This document shows positions 1 through 8,494 of a stretch of 46,462 bases of DNA, one piece after another. Source of the DNA: Chryseobacterium sp. SN22 (GTDB taxonomy: Bacteria; Bacteroidota; Bacteroidia; Flavobacteriales; Weeksellaceae); contig NZ_VTSX01000031.1 in assembly GCF_008329705.1 (NCBI RefSeq), positions 1 through 46,462 on the forward strand, in the 5' to 3' direction. The notes beneath the pieces are model-generated. The model was not told the DNA's origin. It did no database searches and saw only the letters and a program-made list of their open reading frames with translations. Numbering within the stretch: the stretch's first letter is position 1; the number at the start of each line of letters is the position of its first letter. The translations under genes were made by a program, and so were the position numbers.

Positions 1-68
1 AAATTTTAAACCCAGAGCATTTAGAATATTATTATTAAATCAAGTACCTTGATTAAAATAACTTTTAA

Positions 69-2204
69 ATGAAATACTTTGATAAAACTAATATGAAAAA
101 CAGATTTGATATAGAGTTTGAGACACAGGCGTATAATAGCCTCAAAAAATATCTGGAAAGCTTAGGCTATCCTAACTCATCAATTTTTCCAGAATATAAT
201 TTACTTAATTCAAAAATTGACGCAGTCGTTAAATCTAAGGATAAGATCCTAATTGCTGTTGAAATAAAGAAAACCGCTGCTATAAAATCAATTGCTATAG
301 ATGAAATAGGATATCATCCTATTACTCGAAACTTACAAAAAGTAGCTATTGAACTAAATGCAAAATACTACTTACTTTCTGATGGAAAACAAAATTTGTG
401 GTTTAAAACAGGGCAAGATGGGCGACCAGAAAAAACAATAGCTGTACGGTATAATCAATTTCATACACATACACTATCTGAATTTGAATTCACTAAAGAA
501 CTTTTAATACACATTACTGAATACATCCGAAATTTTCCTTTAACTGGAGACCATTTATATGATGTATCAATAGTACTGTATGCTAAGCTAATACAGAATC
601 TCAATGGCAAAAAACATAATACTATTAATTTTCAGAATCTTAGTGGGACGCATCATATTCACGAAAAATCACCTAGCAGTTATTCTCCGGATACTATATT
701 GAAAAAAGCTTTAGAACGTTTGAAAGATATCGATTTGTTAGAAAATCGAATCACAGTATTTGAATTTATTGATTCTTTTTTTGATGCCTCACGAAAAGAA
801 TGGAACGTACCAAGATGGATGGCTGATTTGATGGTGGCCTTGATTGACAAAGATAAACAATCTAATCTACTGGATTTATTTTCCAGAAATGGTATATTCA
901 TATCTTCAGCTTATTTAAGAGAATTCCAAAACATTACGGCTTATTATAGTTCTCACAACGAATTATATTGGATAAAAATTCAGGAAATTTTAGGGAGAAA
1001 AAAAGAATCTAAGGTGAAGTTTGAGCCTGGCTTATTAAAAGGTAATTTAGAAGTATTATCTCAAGATAGTATGGATGCTGTTTTATTGGCTTCTCCTTTT
1101 AATCTAAAATTTGAAAAGCATATCGATAGTTATCTTGGGCGACAAGGTGTTAAAGACGGTAATACACTATTTCTAGAAGCTGCATTAAATGCCGCTAAAC
1201 AGGATGGACAGGTTATAGCTATTGTACCAGATGGTTTTCTTTTATCAGCACAATATAAAAAAGCTAGGAGCTATTTTCAGTCTCAAATTGAGGCTATTAT
1301 TAGTTTACCAGACGATGCTTTTAAGCCTTATTCTTCAGTAAAAACCAGCTTGCTACTATTAAGAAAAAGCGATTCAAAAAAACAAGAAAAAGTTTTTATG
1401 GCTGCTCTGAATAAAGTACCTGTAAGCAATCCGTTGTACAAAGAATATGATTCTTCCATGATAGATATTTTACAAAATCTTGCTTTATATAGAACAGAAA
1501 AAAAGATTGTTGCTTCAAAAAATGGGTTCACAGTAGAAAAATTAAATGCAGAAAATTTTCACGTAACCAAATATTGGCTTGATCAGTATGCAAAACCTTT
1601 AGGTACTATAAGATCAGATTTTTCCATACTCCCCTTAAAAGAACTTATAAAGAGCATATCTCGTGGTAATACAATTATAAATGACAGCGATGGTGATATT
1701 CCTTGTATTAGTCCTGCTGTTATCAGAGAACTGCATTTAAGCAAAGAAGAGTTATCTTTTACTTCTAAAGAAAAATTACCTCATGGTAAAATACACCGAG
1801 TTGTTGCAAATGATATATTGGTCAATATAATTGGTCCATATCGTGGAAAAGCTGCATTGGTTTCTAAAGATTTTGAAGAAATGCTGGTAAACCGACATAT
1901 AGCTATTATCAAGCCCCATCTTGAGTTTATTTTACCTGGTTATTTAGCCATAGCATTAAATAGTCAGTTTGTTCAAGCACAATTCCATGACCAAACTTCG
2001 GGTACTGTCATACCTGCTTTAAATCTATCAAGTTTTGATCACATAGTCATACCAGTTCCAAGCATGGAAACACAACAAAAAATTCACCAAGAGTTTGTTT
2101 TACAGCTAGATGAATTGGCTGCCATTCAAGCAAAGGCGGCTATCCTCAAAGGAGAAATAAATAAAAGATTGTCTAACCTCAGTAAAGAAGGAGATAAGCT
2201 ATGA
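69..2204 (+). CDS. PD-(D/E)xK nuclease / degenerate N6-adenine methylase / type I specificity-domain fusion
   Basis: A 711-aa protein with three recognisable parts. Residues about 10-120 resemble the N-terminal nuclease region of type I restriction proteins: D51 is followed by E65-I-K67, which fits a PD-(D/E)xK active site. Residues about 245-435 have the layout of an N6-adenine DNA methylase, but the key motifs are eroded. The SAM loop reads LDLFSRNG (268-275) instead of DPxxGxG, and the catalytic NPPF reads ASPF (341-344). Residues about 520-705 look like a type I HsdS target-recognition domain with a C-terminal helix. It overlaps the next gene by ATGA, so the two are probably co-translated. 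I infer a DNA-sensing or cleaving defence protein that keeps sequence recognition but has lost methylation. An alternative start at 93 (Met9) is possible. It is AT-rich compared with the core genes downstream, which suggests transfer. Confidence 0.8.
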   Translation: MKYFDKTNMKNRFDIEFETQAYNSLKKYLESLGYPNSSIFPEYNLLNSKIDAVVKSKDKILIAVEIKKTAAIKSIAIDEIGYHPITRNLQKVAIELNAKYYLLSDGKQNLWFKTGQDGRPEKTIAVRYNQFHTHTLSEFEFTKELLIHITEYIRNFPLTGDHLYDVSIVLYAKLIQNLNGKKHNTINFQNLSGTHHIHEKSPSSYSPDTILKKALERLKDIDLLENRITVFEFIDSFFDASRKEWNVPRWMADLMVALIDKDKQSNLLDLFSRNGIFISSAYLREFQNITAYYSSHNELYWIKIQEILGRKKESKVKFEPGLLKGNLEVLSQDSMDAVLLASPFNLKFEKHIDSYLGRQGVKDGNTLFLEAALNAAKQDGQVIAIVPDGFLLSAQYKKARSYFQSQIEAIISLPDDAFKPYSSVKTSLLLLRKSDSKKQEKVFMAALNKVPVSNPLYKEYDSSMIDILQNLALYRTEKKIVASKNGFTVEKLNAENFHVTKYWLDQYAKPLGTIRSDFSILPLKELIKSISRGNTIINDSDGDIPCISPAVIRELHLSKEELSFTSKEKLPHGKIHRVVANDILVNIIGPYRGKAALVSKDFEEMLVNRHIAIIKPHLEFILPGYLAIALNSQFVQAQFHDQTSGTVIPALNLSSFDHIVIPVPSMETQQKIHQEFVLQLDELAAIQAKAAILKGEINKRLSNLSKEGDKL

Positions 2205-3343
2205 ATTCTTTTCCTAAAATCACAAACGATTTAATTACCAATTGCTTTTTCAAATTTCGGACACTTTATAGCAATGATCTAATAAAATTGTTACAAGCAG
2301 CACAAACAGCTACATTAGGTGAACAATCAGCTTTTGTCATTGGACCAGGTGATACAAATCAACAGGTTGACATAATCGAAACGAGAATTAAGAGAATAGC
2401 GGATAGTTATGGGCAAAAATTGTTGATAAAAATTATAGAAAGCTTGTATGAAGATTTACAAATAAACGGTGCAATTGGAGTAACAAATACCGATTTCTTA
2501 GCTTGTAGCAAAATCGTTCTTCAAGATGGAAGTCAGTTACAATATAAAGCAGTAAAAAAATGGCATTGGGTATGGAATCTGGAAGTGGACGGTAACCCTG
2601 GCTCAGTTGATCTGGAGATAAGAGCTGGTAATAATACTCCTGGAGAAATTGTACCTGAGTATATCCTACAATATATACAACAAGGTGTTACAGCCTTTAA
2701 GTCGGGCAAGCCTGCAGTTGCAATGGCATTAATGACAATAGGTTTAGAAGGTACTCTTCGAGATGCATTGGAAACAAAAGGGTATAGTTATCAATATGGA
2801 ACTCCTTCACAAGATATTTATGAAAGAGTAAATATGGATGTTCATAAAGATTCTTCAGGCTATAAAGTAACATTTCCCAATTCAATGCCTAAAGTTCATA
2901 ATGATTATTTATCTGCTCCTGGAGATCCTACTTACAAAAGAGTTAGAATTAAACGAGTAAAACAGCCTGATGGAAATTTTATTCTTGAAATTAAAAATAT
3001 AGGTGATTTATTTGATTACTGGTCATCTGATCAAATTACTACGACAGGAACCGCACAAGTTAGTGGCCTTGGGGCAGCAATAAACATTGGGAGAAATTTA
3101 TTAGGAATTATAACTCCCATAGATATTCCAGAAGATTTAGATAGGCCAATCCAAGCAGTAAGAAATAATTTAATTCACTTATCTGGCAATTCGATGTCAG
3201 AAATTGTTCAACAGGATACTGTAGGAAACGATATTACATTAAAAGAATTCTTAATTGATAGAAATCGAGTTTTTGATGCTATATGTACTATTGGTAACGC
3301 AATTAACATTTTATATAATAGAATTGCAAGCGGAACATTATAA
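2201..3343 (+). CDS. HEPN-motif protein, partner of the upstream methylase-like fusion
   Basis: A 380-aa protein whose start codon overlaps the stop of the upstream gene. I do not recognise a named family over its whole length. The C-terminal part contains R321-N-N-L-I-H326, which fits the Rx4-6H motif of HEPN ribonucleases, including the usual polar residue after Arg. Residues about 165-195 (AVAMALMTIGLEGTLRDAL) look like the first long HEPN helix. A probable insertion (about 200-285) separates the two, and residues about 90-130 form a Trp-containing beta segment. HEPN proteins commonly act as abortive-infection RNases or toxins. With the DNA-recognising partner directly upstream, I infer a two-gene defence or toxin system. 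The role is not demonstrated. Confidence 0.75.
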   Translation: MNSFPKITNDLITNCFFKFRTLYSNDLIKLLQAAQTATLGEQSAFVIGPGDTNQQVDIIETRIKRIADSYGQKLLIKIIESLYEDLQINGAIGVTNTDFLACSKIVLQDGSQLQYKAVKKWHWVWNLEVDGNPGSVDLEIRAGNNTPGEIVPEYILQYIQQGVTAFKSGKPAVAMALMTIGLEGTLRDALETKGYSYQYGTPSQDIYERVNMDVHKDSSGYKVTFPNSMPKVHNDYLSAPGDPTYKRVRIKRVKQPDGNFILEIKNIGDLFDYWSSDQITTTGTAQVSGLGAAINIGRNLLGIITPIDIPEDLDRPIQAVRNNLIHLSGNSMSEIVQQDTVGNDITLKEFLIDRNRVFDAICTIGNAINILYNRIASGTL

Positions 3344-3594
3344 AAATGGAAACTACTTGAACATCTTCGGAAAAACCATGCGGATTTTCTTTATAGACTG
3401 CATCTCAAAAGTCTTACCACAGCGAAACTCAGTAACTGAACAGGAATAGATATCAAAATATCTCATATTAAAGTATAAGAATAATCATCTTTTTAGGTTT
3501 TGTCTCAAATTGAAAATTATGGATGGTAAATCGGAGAAGATACAATAAATGGCAAAAGAGTATTTTTTACGGGAGAGTGTTTTTAAATATAACA
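3344..3594. other. Intergenic, no gene seen
   Basis: An AT-rich stretch of about 250 bp after the HEPN gene. No convincing coding sequence is seen. The only structure is the palindromic terminator at its right edge. Confidence 0.5.
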
Positions 3595-3618
3595 AAGCCT
3601 GAGAAATTTCTCAGGCTT
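3595..3618 (-). terminator. Perfect 24-bp palindrome, terminator of the XRE gene
   Basis: The arms AAGCCTGAGAAA and TTTCTCAGGCTT form a perfect inverted repeat 6 bp beyond the stop codon of the minus-strand XRE gene. On the minus strand it is followed by a T-rich stretch. It could also stop transcripts arriving from the plus-strand defence pair. Confidence 0.7.
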
Positions 3619-3623
3619 CTGTA

Positions 3624-4034
3624 TTATCTAATAAGCTTTTCTAACCTAGTCATCATTTCATCTTTCTCTTTCAACATTCGTTCATATAAAGCAATTTTTT
3701 CATCGTGCAATTCAATAATTTTTTCCAGAGGATTTATTGTAGCATTATTACTATATAAAGAATGCATCACGGAATTATCACTATTATTAACCGTGTTAGC
3801 AATAATGTTGACTGCTTGTTCTTCGTTAAAATTCTGAAACGCCTCCACAGGAATTTTCAGCACTTCGGAAATCTTTTGCAGCAGGGCTTCTTCTACCACG
3901 TCTTTCTGTTCGAGGAGGGAGATTTTCTTCTGGTTCCAGTCTTCGCCGAGGTCGAAGGCGAGGGCTTCCTGCTTGATGCCCAGCATTTCCCTGAATCGTT
4001 TGATGTTGCGTCCCTGGTGTATTTTCTGTTCCAT
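3624..4034 (-). CDS. XRE-family helix-turn-helix regulator
   Basis: A 136-aa protein. Residues about 8-65 form a Cro/CI-type HTH (GRNIKRFREMLGIKQEALA). A low-complexity Asn/Ser linker follows, and residues about 100-136 form a charged heptad-like helix that could make a coiled coil for dimerisation. It is transcribed away from the sigma/dCas12f pair across an intergenic gap of about 170 bp. A frameshifted relative with the same HTH, linker and coiled-coil plan lies at 40777-41147. The target is unknown. It could control the divergent sigma gene, but nothing in the sequence proves that. Confidence 0.85.
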   Translation of the reverse strand: MEQKIHQGRNIKRFREMLGIKQEALAFDLGEDWNQKKISLLEQKDVVEEALLQKISEVLKIPVEAFQNFNEEQAVNIIANTVNNSDNSVMHSLYSNNATINPLEKIIELHDEKIALYERMLKEKDEMMTRLEKLIR

Positions 4035-4196
4035 GTGTTTTTATTTTTAATGTACCTTAAAGATACGGCGGTTCCGTAATACGATGAAGGGTAAAATTAA
4101 CAATTATCCGGTAAAAATCCTAATGGAGTGACTATAATATCCCTCTTTGGAATAGAATATCTTTTTACAATTTCCCTGCTTTGTACTGCATAAAAT

Positions 4197-4203
4197 GGGA
4201 GGA
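4197..4203 (+). promoter_or_regulatory. Shine-Dalgarno-like GGGAGGA before the sigma gene
   Basis: GGGAGGA ends 2 nt before the ATG at 4206. Purine-rich Shine-Dalgarno sequences are rare in Bacteroidetes and most genes in this window lack one, so its presence here is unusual. The 2-nt spacing is shorter than ideal, so it may be coincidental. Confidence 0.35.
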
Positions 4204-4205
4204 TC

Positions 4206-5009
4206 ATGAAAGCAACAAACACTCTGCCCCGGAAGTTGAGCAATCATCAGTTATACGAACTGCTGAAAAAAGGCAATCCGGCCTCTTTGGAACATATTCA
4301 TTCCCGCTACAAAAGACTTTTGTTCTGGCTCGGGAAACAGATGCTTGACGATGATTTTGTCGTGGAAACGCTGGTACAGGATGCCTTCCTGAAACTCTGG
4401 CTGCACCGGGATTCCATTGAAACGCCGAATCATATCCTTGGTTTTTTGCGTTTTGTCCTGAAAAGGGACTGCATCACGTATTTCAATGCCCCGAAAACCC
4501 AATTCAGCCGTTTAATGGGTTCCCTTGAACGTTTTGAGAATTATCAGGATTATCTTATCCGTTACGATCCCGTGCAGGACCAGGAACACCTTCTCCGCCA
4601 GGAATCAGATCAAAGAAATTTTGATGAAGTGAATAAGGTGTTAAACGTGCTGGATCCGAAAAGAAAGCACCTGATCGAACTTTGCCTTACGTATGGCTTC
4701 CGGTACAAACCCATTGCCGAGGCTATGGGAAGCAGCGTGAAAGACATCAGCAATGAGGTGAGCAGGGCCATCGCTGATCTCCGGAAAATTTTGAATAAAA
4801 GTTCTTTTGAACAGCCAAATGAAAAAGCGTGCAATCATGAAAAGCAGCCGGATACACTCAGCAGCCGGCAGCTCGAGATTATGAAAAGAAGGTTTGAGCA
4901 GAAGTCTTCTTTCACGGTGATTGCCCGGGAACTCAGGCTGCCTGAAAAGGAAGTCCACCGGGAATTTTTATATGCTTATCAATATGTACAGAAGGACAAC
5001 AGATATTAA
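4206..5009 (+). CDS. ECF-type sigma factor with extra C-terminal HTH
   Basis: A 267-aa sigma-70-family protein. Residues about 27-95 are region 2, which binds core polymerase and the -10 element. Residues about 137-197 are region 4, with an HTH around FRYKPIAEAMGSSVKDISNE. ECF sigmas are normally about 170-200 aa. This one adds about 65 residues that include a second region-4-like HTH (217-262, SSRQLEIMKRRFEQ...IARELRLPEKEV). No anti-sigma gene is adjacent. The stop is 12 bp before the start of a nuclease-dead Cas12f/TnpB homologue, so the two are almost certainly one operon. By analogy with recently reported dCas12f-sigma pairs, I infer that it is recruited to DNA by the dCas12f-guide RNA complex, perhaps through the added C-terminal domain. 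Confidence 0.9.
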   Translation: MKATNTLPRKLSNHQLYELLKKGNPASLEHIHSRYKRLLFWLGKQMLDDDFVVETLVQDAFLKLWLHRDSIETPNHILGFLRFVLKRDCITYFNAPKTQFSRLMGSLERFENYQDYLIRYDPVQDQEHLLRQESDQRNFDEVNKVLNVLDPKRKHLIELCLTYGFRYKPIAEAMGSSVKDISNEVSRAIADLRKILNKSSFEQPNEKACNHEKQPDTLSSRQLEIMKRRFEQKSSFTVIARELRLPEKEVHREFLYAYQYVQKDNRY

Positions 5010-5021
5010 AACCTTTTTGAT

Positions 5022-6116
5022 ATGGAAAAATCCACTATGACCCTGACCCGGAAAATCCAGCTGCTGATCGATGTTCCTGCACATGAACAGAAAAAGATGT
5101 GGGAAAAACTCCATCGGTATCAGAACCGGTGTTTCCGGGCAGCGAACTTCATCGTTTCCCACCTGTATGTCCAGGAAATGATCAAGGATTTCTTTTACCT
5201 CACCGAAGACATCCGATACAAGCTGGCGGATGCAGGGAAAGACGGGATGGGAATGTTTAACCGTTCGAAAACAAATACCACGGCACGCATGGTCTTCGAC
5301 CGGTTCAAAGGGGAGATCCCGACCGATATCCTGGGAAGCCTGAACAATACGATTCAATCCGCCTTTTCCAAAAACAAAGCCGACTATTGGCAGGGCACCA
5401 AATCGCTGAGGAACTTTAAAAAAGACATTCCCATCCCGCTCCCGGTGAAATGCATCAGCAGAATGAGGTATGACCCTGAAAAGAAAGCCTTCTGCTTCAA
5501 TATGTTTGCGGTTCCGGTGAAAACCTATTTGGGAAAAGACTTCTCGGATAAGCGCCTGCTCATGGAACGCCTGTTAAGGGGAGACATAAAGCTCTGCACC
5601 TCGCAGGTCCAGCTGAAAGCCGGGAAAATCTTCTGGCTCGCCGTATTTGAATTTGAAAAGGAAGACCATCTTTTAAAACCTGAAATCATTGCCGAAGCTT
5701 CGCTGTCCCTGGAACACCCCATCGTCGCAAAGGCTAACAACGTACGGATCAACATTGGGTCAAAAGAAGAGTTTTTATATAGAAGGCTGGCCATCCAGGC
5801 CCGTCAGAAAAGGGTTCAAAACGGTATTGCCTATGCCCGTTCCGGGAAAGGAGCAAAACGGAAACAGAAAGCATTGTACAAAACCGATAACCTGGAAAGC
5901 CGGTATGTCAGCCACCGGCTTCACCTGTACAGCCGGCAGCTGATCGATTTCTGCATCCGCCAGCAGGCAGGCACCCTGATTCTTAAAAACCAGGAAGACA
6001 AAATCGGGATTGCCAGGGAGCAGGAATTCGTGCTCCGCAACTGGAGCTATTATGAACTGCAGGCCAAAATAAGATACAAAGCCGAAAAAGCAGGCATCGA
6101 ACTGATCATCGGATAG
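5022..6116 (+). CDS. Nuclease-dead, truncated Cas12f/TnpB-like RNA-guided protein (dCas12f)
   Basis: A 364-aa protein. The N-terminal half (5-210) has the helical REC/wedge style of Cas12f/TnpB. The C-terminal half is a RuvC-like fold recognisable from IGSKEEFLYRRLAIQARQKRVQ (245-266), the basic GKGAKRKQKAL (275-285), and RNWSYYELQAKIRYKAEKAG (339-358). The catalytic residues are gone. The RuvC-I Asp position (canonical GIDLG) reads LSLEHP, with Ser at 229. The RuvC-II Glu position (canonical LEDL) reads L321-K-N-Q. The protein ends straight after the last helix, so the CxxC zinc ribbon and RuvC-III Asp are missing, and reading on past the stop does not restore them. DNA binding without cutting is expected. 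It is paired with the sigma gene 12 bp upstream and followed by a structured non-coding stretch. The start at 5022 is chosen; Met6 is an alternative. Confidence 0.88.
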   Translation: MEKSTMTLTRKIQLLIDVPAHEQKKMWEKLHRYQNRCFRAANFIVSHLYVQEMIKDFFYLTEDIRYKLADAGKDGMGMFNRSKTNTTARMVFDRFKGEIPTDILGSLNNTIQSAFSKNKADYWQGTKSLRNFKKDIPIPLPVKCISRMRYDPEKKAFCFNMFAVPVKTYLGKDFSDKRLLMERLLRGDIKLCTSQVQLKAGKIFWLAVFEFEKEDHLLKPEIIAEASLSLEHPIVAKANNVRINIGSKEEFLYRRLAIQARQKRVQNGIAYARSGKGAKRKQKALYKTDNLESRYVSHRLHLYSRQLIDFCIRQQAGTLILKNQEDKIGIAREQEFVLRNWSYYELQAKIRYKAEKAGIELIIG

Positions 6117-6237
6117 AAAAAAAACAACGAGGGTGCCTGTACACCCGCAGGGTGAGGTTGTCATAGGAAACACTCACTAAATACTTTAGAGTATATACAG
6201 CGGCGTGGGCTCTTTTTAATTTAAAATATTGATAACT
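6117..6237 (+). ncRNA. Candidate guide RNA (scaffold plus guide) for the dCas12f protein
   Basis: A non-coding stretch directly after the dCas12f stop codon, where Cas12f/TnpB systems commonly encode their guide. Two hairpins are visible. The first is GGGTG (6131-6135) with CACCC (6142-6146). The second is GTGAGGTT (6152-6159) with AAC-A-CTCAC (6169-6177). The sequence after about 6177 would be the guide if the scaffold ends at the second stem. A third small hairpin (ATACT-TTAG-AGTAT) lies in that part, and a CTCTTTTT tract at about 6210 could mark the 3' end. The scaffold/guide boundary and the ends are inferred only. I saw no match to the putative guide elsewhere in the window. Confidence 0.55.
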
Positions 6238-8494
6238 AACGGAGTGGTCCGGCGACGGTAAGGATTTAAATGAACTTTCTATTAACACACCCACTTCTCA
6301 ATACGGTTTTTCAAACCTACCCGAAGTGGCGGCGTTGTTCATCAATCGACGAAATTGAATTATTTAGGCCTTCGATTTGACCATTAAACTTTTAGCGTTA
6401 AGCAAATTGAGAGGAGTGGCCACCAGGAAACCATCTATGGTTCGGCGAAACCAATAAAAAAATAAGAAATCATGAGCCAAAAGTTTAGTGTCTGAAGCGC
6501 GGGACTCAAAGTCACTAAGGAGACCAATGATCAATCCGCGCAAACCTAACGAAGCGGTTCGACGACCGACGGGAGTCAATTTTTAAACTTTTCAGCGCCG
6601 GCTCAATTTGCAGCGTTAAAAAGTTTTGGGGTCCTGAATTTTTGGTTCGTTTTGGATCAAGCCAAAATGAACAAAGTGGTCCGGCGACGGTAAGGATTTA
6701 AATGAACTTTATTAATACACCCACTTCTCAATACGGTTTTTCAAAACCCACCCGAAGTGGCGGCTGTATTCATCAATCAACGGAATCTATTGGTTTGCCC
6801 CCAACTGACCATTAAACTTTCAGCGTTAAGCAAATTGAAAAGCGAAGGCCACTTAAAAACCATTTATGGTTCGGCGAAACCAATAAAAAATAAACAATGA
6901 TGAGCCAAAAGTTTTATGTCCGAGGCGCGGGACTAAAAGTCACTGAGCAGGCCAATGATCAATCCGCGCGAGTTTAAACTTTTCAGCACAGGCTCAATTT
7001 ATAGCGTAAAAAGTTTTGGGTCCTGATCTTTTGGTTCGTTTTGGATCAAGCCAAAATGAACGAAGTGGTCCGGTGACTATAAGGATTCAAATAAACGTTT
7101 CTATTAATACACCAACTTCTCGATACGGTTTTTTCAAAACCTACCCGAAGTGACGGCGGTATTCATCAATCAACGGAATCTATTGGTTTGGCCCCAATTG
7201 ACCATTAAACTTTTAGCGTTAAGCAAATTGAGAGGAGTGGCCACTACGAAAAGTTTAGTGTTCGAAGCGCGGGACTAAAAGTCACTGAGCAGGCCAATGA
7301 TCAATCCGCGCGAGTTTAAACTTTTCAGCACAGGCTCAATTTGTAGCGTAAAAAGTTTTGGGGTCTTGATCTTTTGGTTCGTTTTGGATCAAGCCAAAAT
7401 GAACAAAGCGGTTCAGCGACTGTAAGGAATCAAATGAACGTTTCTACTCATTACACCAGCTTCTCGATACGATTCTTCTTCGAAAAATCAATTGAAGTGA
7501 CGGCCGTTCATCAATCGCTCGGCAGGAGTGGTTATTTGGGTCCGAACGACCATTAAACTTTTAGCGTTAAGCAAATTGAAAAGCGAAGGCCACTTAAAAA
7601 AAGCTTAGTGTTCGAAGCGCGGCGATAACAGTGATCAACAGGCTTATAGCAAATCCGCGCAAGTTTAAACTTTTCAGCGTTGGCTCAATTTGTAGCGTTA
7701 AAAAGTTTTGGGGTCCTGATCTTTTGGTTCGTTTTGGATCAAGCCAAAATAAACAAAGCGGTCCAGCGACTGTAAGGAGTCCAACGAACGAAGTAACTGC
7801 CATTCATCAATCAACGGAATCTATTGGTTTGGCCCCAACTGACCATTAAACTTTTAGCGTTAAGCAAATTGAAAAGCGAATGCCACTTAAAAAAAGTTTA
7901 GTGTCTGAAGCGCGGGACTAAAAGTCACTGAGCAGGCCAATGATCAATCCGCGCGAGTTTAAACTTTTCAACGCCGGCTCAATTTGTAGCGTTAAAAAGT
8001 TTTGGGTCCTGATCTTTTGGTTCGTTTTGGATCAAGCCAAAATGAACGAAGTGGTCCGGCGACGGTAAGGAATCAAATGAACGAAGTGACGGCGGTATTC
8101 ATCAATCAACGGAATCTATTGGTTTGGCCCCAATTGACCAATAAACTTTTAGCGTTAAGCAAATTGAAAAGCGAAGGCCACTTAAAAAAGTTTTATGTCC
8201 GAAGCGCGGGACTCAAAGTCACTGAGCAGGCCAATGATCAATCCGCGCAAGTTTAAACTTTTCAGCGTTGGCTCAATTTGTAGCGTAAAAAGTTTTGGGG
8301 TCCTGATCTTTTGCTTCGTTTTGGATCAAGCCAAAATGAACAAAGCGGTCCGGCGACCAACGGGAGTCAATTTTAAACTTTTCAGCGTTGGCTCAATTTG
8401 CAGCGTTCAAAAGTTTTGGGGTCCTGAATTTTTGATTCTTTTGTTTGACTGCGTCGAATCTTCGATTTCAGGACAAAAGAATATTAGGGTTAAA
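6238..8494. repeat. Tandem array of about 6.5 degenerate 294-389 bp repeats
   Basis: The anchor TTTTGGATCAAGCCAAAAT recurs at about 6650, 7039, 7382, 7732, 8025 and 8319, giving periods of 389, 343, 350, 293 and 294 bp. There is a partial unit at the left end and a decayed one at the right (about 8365-8494). The short unit is about 294 bp. Longer copies add a block of about 50-55 bp (CTATTAATACACC...CTACCCGAAG), and the first two also add a block with ATGGTTCGGCGAAACCAATA. Short open frames occur in shifting phases across the copies and are not convincing genes. The array begins where the candidate guide RNA ends. Similar repeats are, I believe, dispersed in other Chryseobacterium genomes, so the link to dCas12f may be incidental. 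Confidence 0.85.

Noticed and set aside
69..2204. Ordinary type I restriction-modification operon
   Set aside because: There is no HsdR helicase, the methylase motifs are broken, and the specificity domain is fused to the same chain.
3523..3837. 104-aa plus-strand open frame over the XRE gene
   Set aside because: It is antisense to a clear HTH protein and has no recognisable features.
5022..6116. Intact IS605/IS200-type transposon with TnpB
   Set aside because: No TnpA gene or transposon ends were seen, the nuclease residues are lost, and the gene is fused in an operon with a sigma factor.
6238..8494. CRISPR array next to dCas12f
   Set aside because: The units are about 300-390 bp and degenerate, with no short direct repeats and equal spacers, so it is not a CRISPR array in the ordinary sense.
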